Below are positions 35,800 through 43,143 of a stretch of DNA of 64,000 nucleotides, piece after piece. Source of the stretch: Flaviflagellibacter deserti (GTDB lineage Bacteria > Pseudomonadota > Alphaproteobacteria > Rhizobiales > Methylopilaceae); NCBI RefSeq assembly GCF_042652085.1, contig NZ_JBHSJF010000003.1:87461-151460 (forward strand). The letters are read 5' to 3'. Within the stretch, counting starts at the first letter, position 1; each line of letters opens with the position of its first letter. Under the pieces are notes generated by a model. That model was not told where the DNA came from, did no database searches, and was given only the letters and a program-made list of their open reading frames with translations. Made by a program: the position numbers and the translations under genes.

Positions 35800-36186
35800 G
35801 TCCAGCTCCTTAGGTTAGGGTACCCGGAGAGTGGCGGGTCCAGCCGACCTTAGTCACCGGACCTTCGCCATTGATCAGCGGCCAACTACGTATCGAGCGG
35901 CTGGCCTTGCGGCAGCGGCGGCATTTGACAGGCTATATTGAGCGGCTTTTTGGCGGTCTCTGCGCACAACCATGGCTTTTATGCTGTAGCATTCTTACCT
36001 CCTGGTGAGCGAGCCTGAGCCGGTGTGAATCTACCATACGAGCAGAGGATGGGCGCTCCAAATGCGGGCGCTTAACCGAAGCCGCAGCTATTCGACGGAG
36101 AATACAGCGCGCGAGCGCAAATTTCTGCGGGCCTCGGATCAGGCCGCAAGCGCCATGACATGCTGCGATCCCTGGGGTGCAGAGGC
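35800..36186 (-). other. Non-coding stretch between two minus-strand operons
   Basis: This 387-bp stretch lies downstream of the ribokinase gene and upstream of the VOC gene. It has AAGGAG for the VOC start at its left end. I saw no convincing gene: the open frame on the plus strand that begins at 36062 lies mostly opposite ribokinase and has no family. No clear terminator or known regulatory motif was found. Confidence 0.5.
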
Positions 36187-37113
36187 CTATCGGTCGCCGG
36201 TTCGGCGATCAACCAGCTCGTTGCGCGTCGGCATCCCGGTCTGGGCGCCGATCTTGAGGCAGCTCATCGATGCGCCTTCACAGGCACGCTCGAGCGAAGC
36301 CGTCAGGCCAAGTCCCTCGTCCAGCGCGCTGGCGAGAATACCGACGAAGGTGTCGCCGGCGCCGGTCGTATCGACGACGTCAACAGGAGCAGCTCGGGCC
36401 TCGACGCGAGATCCGTCGCTCAAAAAGGCGACGGCGCCCTTCTCGCCGAGCGTGACGATGCAATTAGTATCGCCGACCTTTGCGAGCAGAGCCGCAGCAT
36501 CGGTCGGAGACCGGGGCGTTTCGATCAGGGTCGCCGTCATCAAGGCTTCATGCTCGTTGACGACCAGGAAATCGACGGCCGCGAGAAGACGCCTGAGTTC
36601 AGACGGGTCGAAGCTCGCCGGAGCAGGCGCCAAATTCCAGATTACCCGACCGCCGGCTTGCTTGGTCCGTTCGGCGATGGCGAGGCTTTCGGCAAACGGC
36701 ACCTCCATCTGCAATACGAGGATGGTCGAGCCTTGCACGCCGTTGGTCGGCACGGCGGCGTGAGTAAGCGCCAGATTGGCGCCGCTGGCGACCGTGATCG
36801 CGTTCTCTCCGGCCTCATCCACGGTGATGAAGGCACAACCCGTCGGCTCCTCACAAACATTGATGAACGCCGTACCTACACCCTGAGCGTCGAGGTTCGC
36901 TCTGGCGTCGCGGCCGAAGCCATCGTCGCCGATGCATGCGGCCATCACCACTCGTCCCGCCTCGGAGGCTCGGGCAGCGGCAACGGCCTGGTTGGCGCCC
37001 TTGCCGCCGAACAGGGTCTCGTAGCGCGGCGACAGCACCGTCTCGCCAGGGCGAGGAATGGAGGAGACACGCGCGACGAGGTCGATGTTGATCGAGCCAA
37101 AGACGAGGATCAT
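36187..37113 (-). CDS. rbsK: Ribokinase-family sugar kinase
   Basis: A 308-residue PfkB-family kinase. It begins MILVFGSINIDLVARVSSIP, contains FGGKGANQAVAAARA (sugar-binding signature) and ends with the ATP/active-base motif DVVDTTGAGDTFVGILAS. A C-terminal CLKIGAQTGMPTRNEL matches ribokinases. It is the last gene of the operon, 14 bases after rpiB. Ribose is the default substrate, but the gene company (RpiB, a 3-hydroxyisobutyrate-type reductase and a PAAT importer) permits another pentose or C4 sugar. Confidence 0.88.
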   Translation of the reverse strand: MILVFGSINIDLVARVSSIPRPGETVLSPRYETLFGGKGANQAVAAARASEAGRVVMAACIGDDGFGRDARANLDAQGVGTAFINVCEEPTGCAFITVDEAGENAITVASGANLALTHAAVPTNGVQGSTILVLQMEVPFAESLAIAERTKQAGGRVIWNLAPAPASFDPSELRRLLAAVDFLVVNEHEALMTATLIETPRSPTDAAALLAKVGDTNCIVTLGEKGAVAFLSDGSRVEARAAPVDVVDTTGAGDTFVGILASALDEGLGLTASLERACEGASMSCLKIGAQTGMPTRNELVDRRTGDR

Positions 37114-37127
37114 TGGTCCCTGGCCGC

Positions 37128-37574
37128 TCAGTTCTCGGCATCCATCTGATGCAGCTTGTCGACCCGCCGCCGGAACTCCTCCTCGGTCGAGAATTCGGCC
37201 GAGAGATATGAGGAGATCAGATCCTTGGCGAGCCACGGCCCGACGATCTGCGCGCCGATGCACATGACGTTGACGTCGTCGTGCTCGACCGACTGATGTG
37301 CGGAATGGATGTCATGGCACACGGCGGCGCGGATGCCCTTGATCTTGTTGGCGGCGATCGACGCGCCGACGCCCGTGCCGCAGACCATGATGCCTCGCTC
37401 GGCCTCGCCGGACGTGACCTTCCCGGCCAAGGTCCGGGCGATGTCGGGGAAGTCCACGGGCTTGTCGTCGAACGAGCCGACATCGACCACGTCGTGACCG
37501 AGCGATCGCAGGTAGTCGACCACGGTCGACTTGAGGCTCCATCCCGCATGATCGGAGCCGATCACCACTTTCAT
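37128..37574 (-). CDS. rpiB: RpiB-type sugar-phosphate isomerase
   Basis: A 148-residue isomerase of the RpiB/LacAB family. It begins MKVVIGSDHAGWSLKSTVVD with the catalytic region, and the active-site cysteine is in GIMVCGTGVGASIAANK; the phosphate-binding histidines follow in CHDIHSAHQS. It interconverts aldose and ketose phosphates: ribose 5-phosphate, or D-erythrose 4-phosphate in the erythritol pathways. The partner kinase lies 14 bases downstream. The exact substrate is open. Confidence 0.87.
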   Translation of the reverse strand: MKVVIGSDHAGWSLKSTVVDYLRSLGHDVVDVGSFDDKPVDFPDIARTLAGKVTSGEAERGIMVCGTGVGASIAANKIKGIRAAVCHDIHSAHQSVEHDDVNVMCIGAQIVGPWLAKDLISSYLSAEFSTEEEFRRRVDKLHQMDAEN

Positions 37575-37601
37575 CGCATCTATCCTTCTCAACGGTTGAG
37601 G

Positions 37602-37630
37602 GAAGCGGCACCCATAAGGGGCGCCGCTTC
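37602..37630 (-). terminator. Intercistronic stem-loop between binding protein and rpiB
   Basis: GAAGCGGC and GCCGCTTC pair in an 8-bp stem with a 13-base loop in the 64-base gap between the binding-protein stop and rpiB. It probably lowers expression of rpiB and the kinase relative to the binding protein. Confidence 0.5.
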
Positions 37631-37638
37631 GTCTTAAG

Positions 37639-38430
37639 TCATTGCAGCATCGCTGCCGGCAGTTCGCTGCCGTGAAACTTCTTGTAGATCTCGTTCAGCT
37701 TGCCGTTTTTCAGATTGGCCGAGACCCATTCATTGAGCTTCTCGACGAGCCGCGGCTCACCCTTGCGGATGCCGATGGCGAGATCGAACGTGGTGATCAG
37801 GACCTTGGGCTCGAACGGACGCGCAGGATTCTTCACGCCGACCTGGTTCACGATGGTCGCCGAGGTCGCCATGCAGTCCGCCTGGCCGGACACGGCGGCC
37901 GTCACCATGGTCGCGTCGTCGTCGAAGCGGGCCAAGGTCAGTTCGCGATCCTTCATGTTGGTGAGCGCAGTGTCCTGTGTGGTCCCGCGCGACACCGCGA
38001 TCGTCTTGCCCTTGAGATCCGGCCAATCCTTGACCTGGACCGCTTTCAGACAGCCGACGACGGACTGAAGGGCCGCATACGGTTTGCTGAAGTCGATGAC
38101 CTTGGCGCGTTCGGGCGTGACCGAAAGCGTCGAGATGATGATATCGGCCTTGTTCGTCTGGACGTTCGGGATGCGCGTGGCACCCGTGGTCTGGATGAAT
38201 TCGAGTTCCAGGCCCCAGTCTTTTGCGAGAAGTTGGGCGGTCTCCACGTCGGATCCGGTCGGCTTCATGCTGCCATCCATCATGCCGGACGGGGGTATCG
38301 CCAGGTCGGTCGCTATCCTGATCTTCTTCGCCGCCATGATGTCGTCGAGCAGATCAGCGCGGGCACCGGTCGTCGCCATGGTCGCGACGCCGACCGCGAT
38401 GGCGGTGGCAAAAAGCATGTGCTTCGTCAT
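37639..38430 (-). CDS. ABC substrate-binding protein, family 3 (polar amino acid type)
   Basis: A 263-residue periplasmic binding protein with a signal peptide (cut near GARADLL). The family signature reads KIRIATDLAIPPSGMM and SVTPERAKVIDFSKPYAA, with GKTIAVSRGTTQDTALTNM. The family normally binds amino acids, but related proteins carry opines and other nitrogen compounds. In this operon with a sugar kinase and isomerase a sugar-conjugated or hydroxylated compound is possible. The ligand cannot be told from sequence. Confidence 0.92.
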   Translation of the reverse strand: MTKHMLFATAIAVGVATMATTGARADLLDDIMAAKKIRIATDLAIPPSGMMDGSMKPTGSDVETAQLLAKDWGLELEFIQTTGATRIPNVQTNKADIIISTLSVTPERAKVIDFSKPYAALQSVVGCLKAVQVKDWPDLKGKTIAVSRGTTQDTALTNMKDRELTLARFDDDATMVTAAVSGQADCMATSATIVNQVGVKNPARPFEPKVLITTFDLAIGIRKGEPRLVEKLNEWVSANLKNGKLNEIYKKFHGSELPAAMLQ

Positions 38431-38464
38431 TTGTGTTGTCCTCCCTGTTGCTTCGGCTCGTTGT

Positions 38465-39202
38465 TCAGAGCTCTTTGCCCACGAACTGGGCCAGTTCGGG
38501 CGTCGTCGGCGATGTCAGGATGGTCGCGGGTCCGGACTCGTGGACCTTGCCGCGATGCATGAACAGAACCTGGTCGGCGATGCCCTTGGCAAATCCCATC
38601 TCGTGCGTGACCATCACCATGGTCATGCCGTCCGCGGCGAGCGCCTCGATGACCTTCAGCACCTCACCCGTCAGTTCGGGATCGAGAGCCGAAGTCACCT
38701 CGTCGAACAGCATCACCTTCGGCTGCATGGCGAGCGAGCGGGCAATAGCCGCGCGCTGCTGCTGACCTCCGGAGAGTTGTTCGGGATAGTAGTGAAGCTT
38801 TTCCTCCAGCCCGACCTGGGCGAGGACGCGTTTGGCTTGTTCCTTCGCCGCCGTCTTCGACGCGCGCTTCACGGAGCACGGCGCGAGGATGATGTTCTCC
38901 TCGACGGTCAGGTGCGGAAACAGATTGTAGCTCTGGAAGACGATGCCGACGTCCTGCCGAAGTGCCCGGAGGTCGATGTTGGGATCACTGACGTGATGGC
39001 CGCAGACGATGATCTCGCCCTCATCGATCGTCTCGAACCGGTCGAGGCAGCGGAGCGCGGTACTCTTGCCCGAGCCGCTGCGGCCGATGATGACCATGAC
39101 CTCGCCGCGCTGGACCTCGAAATCGATGCCGTCGAGAACCTTGAGCGGACCGAAGCTCTTGTGAACGTCTCTTGCCGAAACGACGGCACCGTTGGTGTCC
39201 AT
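38465..39202 (-). CDS. Amino-acid-type ABC transporter ATPase
   Basis: A 245-residue ATPase with Walker A GRSGSGKSTALRCLDR, Q-loop VFQSYNLFPHLTV, signature EQLSGGQQQRAAIARSLA, Walker B VMLFDEVTSALD and H-loop VTHEMGFAKGIAD. It is of the GlnQ/HisP type and forms the energiser for the two following permeases. Family motifs are intact. Confidence 0.95.
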   Translation of the reverse strand: MDTNGAVVSARDVHKSFGPLKVLDGIDFEVQRGEVMVIIGRSGSGKSTALRCLDRFETIDEGEIIVCGHHVSDPNIDLRALRQDVGIVFQSYNLFPHLTVEENIILAPCSVKRASKTAAKEQAKRVLAQVGLEEKLHYYPEQLSGGQQQRAAIARSLAMQPKVMLFDEVTSALDPELTGEVLKVIEALAADGMTMVMVTHEMGFAKGIADQVLFMHRGKVHESGPATILTSPTTPELAQFVGKEL

Positions 39203-39219
39203 TGAGACCGTCTCCCTGG

Positions 39220-39888
39220 TTACGCGGTCACGGGTTTGATGCGAGGCAGGCCGGACCGCCGCTCCAGACGGCGGCTGAGGCGCGAGATCGGGTAGCAGAG
39301 CGCGAAGTAGATGACCGCGATCACCGAATAGGTGAGGAAGGGTTCGAACAGCGAGTTGTTGATGATCTGCCCAGCGCGAGCGAGTTCGACGAAGCCGACG
39401 ACGGACGCCAGCGACGTGTTCTTGATGATCTGGACCATGAAGCCGACGGTTGGCGGCGTGGCGATCCGGATTGCCTGCGGCAGGATCACCTTGGTCATCC
39501 GCTCGGCCTTGGTGAGCGCCAGGCCTTCCGCCGCTTCCCATTGCGGTTTCGGCACGGCCTGGATGCAGCCGCGCCAGATCTCGCCGAGATAAGCGCTGAC
39601 ATAGACCGTCAGCGAGGCGCCGGCCGCCGCGAGAGGCGAGATCGAGAACCCGATCGCCGAGAGACCGAAATAGCTGAGGAACATGATGACGAGGAGCGGC
39701 GTGCCCTGGATCAGCTGCACATAGCCGGCGGTGACGATGCGGACCGCCCGGTTCGGCGAGATACGGCAAAGCGCGATGATGAAAGCCGCGATGCCGCCTC
39801 CGGCGAAGGCGATCAGCGAGAGGCCTATCGTCCAGAGGGCCCCGTGGCCGAGAAAGAGAAGGTGATTGGCATTCAGCGATCCGCCCAT
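39220..39888 (-). CDS. Amino-acid-type ABC permease
   Basis: A 222-residue membrane subunit of the HisM/GlnP family with five segments. The typical start of the membrane domain (IGLSLIAFAGGGIAAFIIAL), YVQLIQGTPLLVIMF and the EAA loop WEAAEGLALTKAERMTKVIL are present. It lies between the ATPase and the second permease; the ATG used here is at 39888, with an in-frame GTG or ATG further upstream being possible. Confidence 0.94.
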   Translation of the reverse strand: MGGSLNANHLLFLGHGALWTIGLSLIAFAGGGIAAFIIALCRISPNRAVRIVTAGYVQLIQGTPLLVIMFLSYFGLSAIGFSISPLAAAGASLTVYVSAYLGEIWRGCIQAVPKPQWEAAEGLALTKAERMTKVILPQAIRIATPPTVGFMVQIIKNTSLASVVGFVELARAGQIINNSLFEPFLTYSVIAVIYFALCYPISRLSRRLERRSGLPRIKPVTA

Positions 39889-39898
39889 GGCCGTCTCC

Positions 39899-40582
39899 TC
39901 ACAACGGGGTGCCAAGGCGCCGGCGGCGCGGGAAGATCACAAGGCCAAGCGCCCAGAATCCGGCGCGCATGATCAGCGACAGGATCACGTAGACGATCGC
40001 GACCAGAATGTAGGTCTCGAAGGCGCGATAGGTGTCAGATTGGACGTAATTGGCGACGGCGGTCAGTTCCTCCGCCGATATCTGCGAGGTCACCGAAGAG
40101 GCGAGCATCAGCAGCACGAACTGGCTCGTCAGGGCCGGATAGACCTTCTCGATCCCGGGCCAGAGGATCACGTTCCAGTAGATCTGGGCGCGCGACAGAG
40201 CGAGCCCTTCCGCCGCTTCGATCTGACCCCGCGGGACGGCATCGAAGCCCGCGCGAATGATCTCTGTCGTGTATGCCCCGACATTGATGGTCAGGGCGGC
40301 CGCTGCGACCGTGAACGCCGAGAACTTGAGGCCGAGACTCGCGAGGCCAAAGTAGACGAGGAATATCTGGACGAGCAGCGGGGTATTGCGGATGCCTTCG
40401 ACGTAGATCGTGCAAATCCGTGACAGGACGGCGTTGCTGCTCCGCCGTCCCATGGCTCCCACGACCCCGATCACGCCACCGAGCAGGGTCGCGATCAGCG
40501 CCAGTTGCAGCGTGAGCCAGGCTCCGTCGAGAAAGAGCGGCCACCGTTCCAGAATGGCTGGGAAGTCCAGAATGAGGTTCAT
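39899..40582 (-). CDS. Amino-acid-type ABC permease
   Basis: A 227-residue partner permease with the motifs GAWLTLQLALIATLLGGVIG, YVEGIRNTPLLVQIFLVYFG and the EAA loop IEAAEGLALSRAQIYWNVIL. It forms a heterodimer with the permease at 39220-39888. The gene begins 12 bases after the reductase stop. Confidence 0.94.
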   Translation of the reverse strand: MNLILDFPAILERWPLFLDGAWLTLQLALIATLLGGVIGVVGAMGRRSSNAVLSRICTIYVEGIRNTPLLVQIFLVYFGLASLGLKFSAFTVAAAALTINVGAYTTEIIRAGFDAVPRGQIEAAEGLALSRAQIYWNVILWPGIEKVYPALTSQFVLLMLASSVTSQISAEELTAVANYVQSDTYRAFETYILVAIVYVILSLIMRAGFWALGLVIFPRRRRLGTPL

Positions 40583-40594
40583 GGACAGTCGCCG

Positions 40595-41491
40595 TCAGCT
40601 GGAGGCCTGATTGGTCATGCGATCGTAAACTCGAAATAGCGCCTGATTGCCGTTCACACCCTCCCCGTGTGCCCGCGCCTCCAGATACTGGTTCGTGACC
40701 AGTGAGATGCCGGGCAGCGGTACGGCCAGCGACAGCGCCTGCTCCTGAACGAGGCGCAGATCCTTCAGCATCAGATCGATGCGGAAGCCCGCCGCGCTAT
40801 CCCCGGCGATCATCGCCGGTCCGAGATTCTCCAGCATCCAGGAGGCAGCCGAACCGCCCAGCAGGACCTTGCGCAGTTGATCGAGATCGACGCCCGAAGC
40901 CCGGCCCAGCGCGATCGCCTCGCAGATGGCCTGGATGTTGAGGCCGCAGACGAGCTGGTTGCACAGCTTCACCGCCTGCCCAGCGCCGCTCTCGCCGACG
41001 TGGGTGACAGTCGTGCCCATGCCGCGGAAAAACGGCTCGGCGCGGCCGAAGGCGTCGGCGTCACCGCCGACCATGATCGACAAGGTCGCCTTTTTCGCCC
41101 CGATCGGCCCGCCGGAAACTGGAGCATCCAGGAAGTCGACGCCGACGGACCTCAAATCGGCGCTCATGCGGCGGACGGCGACCGGAGAGATTGTGCTCAT
41201 ATCGACGATCAATCGTCCGGCCGGGGGAGAGGCGAGGAGCCCGCCTTCGCCATAAACCGTCTCTTCGACGTGCGGCGTATCGGGAAGCATTGTGATGGCT
41301 ATATCCGCGGATCCCGCGGCGTCAGCGACGCTCGCGGCCGGCGTCGCGCCTTGCGCCGCGAGATCATCGATCGCTTCCCGGCGTACGTCGTAGGCGCGGA
41401 CGGCGAACCCCGCTCTCATCAGATTGAGCGCCATTTCGCGGCCCATCGTGCCGAGGCCGATGAAGCCGACAGTCTTCTGAGCGTTTCCCAT
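40595..41491 (-). CDS. NAD(P)-dependent reductase, 3-hydroxyisobutyrate dehydrogenase family
   Basis: A 298-residue beta-hydroxyacid dehydrogenase. The Rossmann motif is GFIGLGTMGREMALNLMRAG, the substrate-binding loop DAPVSGGPIGAKKATLSIMVGG matches the family with its catalytic lysine region GQAVKLCNQLVCG. Members reduce tartronate semialdehyde or oxidise hydroxyisobutyrate, L-threonate or related C4 acids. With a PfkB kinase and RpiB a C4/C5 acid route is plausible. The gene follows the GntR regulator. Confidence 0.9.
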   Translation of the reverse strand: MGNAQKTVGFIGLGTMGREMALNLMRAGFAVRAYDVRREAIDDLAAQGATPAASVADAAGSADIAITMLPDTPHVEETVYGEGGLLASPPAGRLIVDMSTISPVAVRRMSADLRSVGVDFLDAPVSGGPIGAKKATLSIMVGGDADAFGRAEPFFRGMGTTVTHVGESGAGQAVKLCNQLVCGLNIQAICEAIALGRASGVDLDQLRKVLLGGSAASWMLENLGPAMIAGDSAAGFRIDLMLKDLRLVQEQALSLAVPLPGISLVTNQYLEARAHGEGVNGNQALFRVYDRMTNQASS

Positions 41492-41520
41492 GTCGTCTTT
41501 CTCGTTGTTGTTGTTCGAGT

Positions 41521-42276
41521 TCAGGACGAGACGATGCGACGGCCTCCCTCTCCGATCGCTGCGCGGTGGCGGAAGTCCTCGCCGATGGCGAAGTGCTCCC
41601 TGAGGACCTTGTCGGCGTTCTCCGGATCGCGCGCGACGATCGCGTCGAAGATCCGGCGGTGGTCGTTGATGAGGAAGGCCTTCATCGTGTCGAAGACCTG
41701 GAGGAGTTCGCGCCGTCCCTTGTGCGAGCGCATCAGGATTCCGGACATCGAGTCGTGAAGGACGATGAGCGTCTCGGATTTCGAGGCGACCACGATCGCG
41801 CGGTGGAACTCGAAGTCGGCCGCGCCCCCGGCATCCGCATCGTCGATCGTTTCCGCGATCAGCTGGAGCGCACGTTGCAGCCCCTCGAAATCGGAGACGG
41901 TCGCCCGCTCGGCCGCCAGCCGGATGGCCTGGCATTCGATGGCGATCCGCGCCTGCATGACGTCATCGATGATGTGCGCCTGCTGCGCCATCGCGAAGGT
42001 GAAGAAGTCGTTCAGTACGGAGACGTCGGGCCGCCGGACGACGGTGCCGACGCGGTCGCGGATTTCGACGACGCCCAGCACGGTCAGCGCCCGCAGCGCC
42101 TCACGCAGGATCGCTCGGCTGACGCCGAGCTGGGCCGCGAGCTCCCGCTCGGGGATCAGTCTGTCGCCCGGGCGCAGCGAACCGGCCAGGAGGCGCTCGC
42201 GCAGGAACGCGAACACCTTCTCGAAGCCCTTGCTGCCGCTCTCCCCAAGCCGCGTGATTTCGAGATCAGCGGTCAT
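41521..42276 (-). CDS. GntR/FadR-family regulator
   Basis: A 251-residue regulator. The winged helix has GDRLIPERELAAQLGVSRAI followed by LREALRALTVLGVVEIRD, and the FCD domain carries FHRAIVVASKSETLIVLHDS with metal-ligand-type histidines. It is the first gene of the operon for reductase, importer, RpiB and kinase, and a FadR-like palindrome lies 12 bases upstream of its start, so it probably represses itself and the whole operon until the inducing metabolite appears. Confidence 0.9.
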   Translation of the reverse strand: MTADLEITRLGESGSKGFEKVFAFLRERLLAGSLRPGDRLIPERELAAQLGVSRAILREALRALTVLGVVEIRDRVGTVVRRPDVSVLNDFFTFAMAQQAHIIDDVMQARIAIECQAIRLAAERATVSDFEGLQRALQLIAETIDDADAGGAADFEFHRAIVVASKSETLIVLHDSMSGILMRSHKGRRELLQVFDTMKAFLINDHRRIFDAIVARDPENADKVLREHFAIGEDFRHRAAIGEGGRRIVSS

Positions 42277-42287
42277 TAGTCCTACCT

Positions 42288-42298
42288 TGGTCGGACCA
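42288..42298 (-). promoter_or_regulatory. FadR-type operator upstream of gntR
   Basis: TGGTC-G-GACCA is a perfect inverted repeat with one central base. It matches the TGGTC-N-GACCA core that FadR-family proteins bind. It lies only 12-22 bases before the gntR start codon, so repressor binding there would block transcription. Confidence 0.6.
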
Positions 42299-42512
42299 CG
42301 ATACTCGTCAAGGACGCCCAGTCAAGTATGCGGGGATTCTGGCGCTGCGACCTGGCATTTTCCGGGTTATGAGCGGTCCTTCAAAAAGACGACCAAATCT
42401 GCGTCTTCTGCCGCGACGGCTGGAGCTGGAGGCAAAAGCCGACGATCGAAACCTAGTAGGCAGCAGCATTTGGCGCCAATGGCTTCCCCTTGCGCTCGCA
42501 AGGAGGAATGGA

Positions 42513-43124
42513 TTAGCCCGCCTTGCTCACCGATTTACCGCGCGGCGCAAGGCCGGCTATGACGAAGTCGACCATCTGATCGATCGACGGTCCCGGCTTG
42601 GTGGCGCATTGCGCGATCATCTGCGGGTGAAAGAACCGCATCATCGCGGTGCAGGCGCACATCGCCGCCATCGGCACGTCGGGGGCCTCGAACTCGCCCG
42701 TTGCCGCGCCTTCGGCGATGACCTCGCCGATCGTGGCGGTGATCCGATCGATATGGGCGACGCAGACGTCCCAGCTCTCCTCCATCGCGACTTCGACCAT
42801 CTCGTGCAGCTTGGAATCGCCGACATAGCGTTCCGAGTTCATGCGATGGACGGAGATCAACAACTCGCGCAGGCGTTCGGCCGCCGGACCGGCCCCGGTG
42901 GCGATGGCATGTGCCGTCTCCTCGACCTCGCCCATCAGGGCACGCGCGACGCCTTCGTTGATCGCCTTCTTTGAATCGAAAAAGCGATAGATGTTGGCCG
43001 GGCTCATGCGCAGCATCTTGGCGATGTCGGCGACGGTGGTCTTTCGATAGCCGATTTCGCGGAACAAGCGCTCCGCCTCCACGAGAATCCGTTCTCGGGT
43101 ATCGTGTTCAGAAATCAGCGTCAT
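42513..43124 (-). CDS. TetR-family repressor of the RND efflux operon
   Basis: A 203-residue TetR regulator. The N-terminal helix-turn-helix is KTTVADIAKMLRMSPANIYRFF, the family's best-conserved region. The C-terminal half is variable ligand-binding. It lies 19 bases after the RND pump gene as the third gene of the operon, so it probably controls that operon through the palindrome in its promoter. Confidence 0.9.
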   Translation of the reverse strand: MTLISEHDTRERILVEAERLFREIGYRKTTVADIAKMLRMSPANIYRFFDSKKAINEGVARALMGEVEETAHAIATGAGPAAERLRELLISVHRMNSERYVGDSKLHEMVEVAMEESWDVCVAHIDRITATIGEVIAEGAATGEFEAPDVPMAAMCACTAMMRFFHPQMIAQCATKPGPSIDQMVDFVIAGLAPRGKSVSKAG

Positions 43125-43143
43125 GTCAGCGCTCGATGTTCAA

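Noticed and set aside
36062..36763. A 233-residue plus-strand frame that begins in the intergenic region
   Set aside because: Most of it is opposite the ribokinase gene, it is S/T/R-rich and has no family.
41506..41518. Short trinucleotide run (GTTGTT) between the reductase and gntR
   Set aside because: Only about four units, too short to call a repeat of interest.
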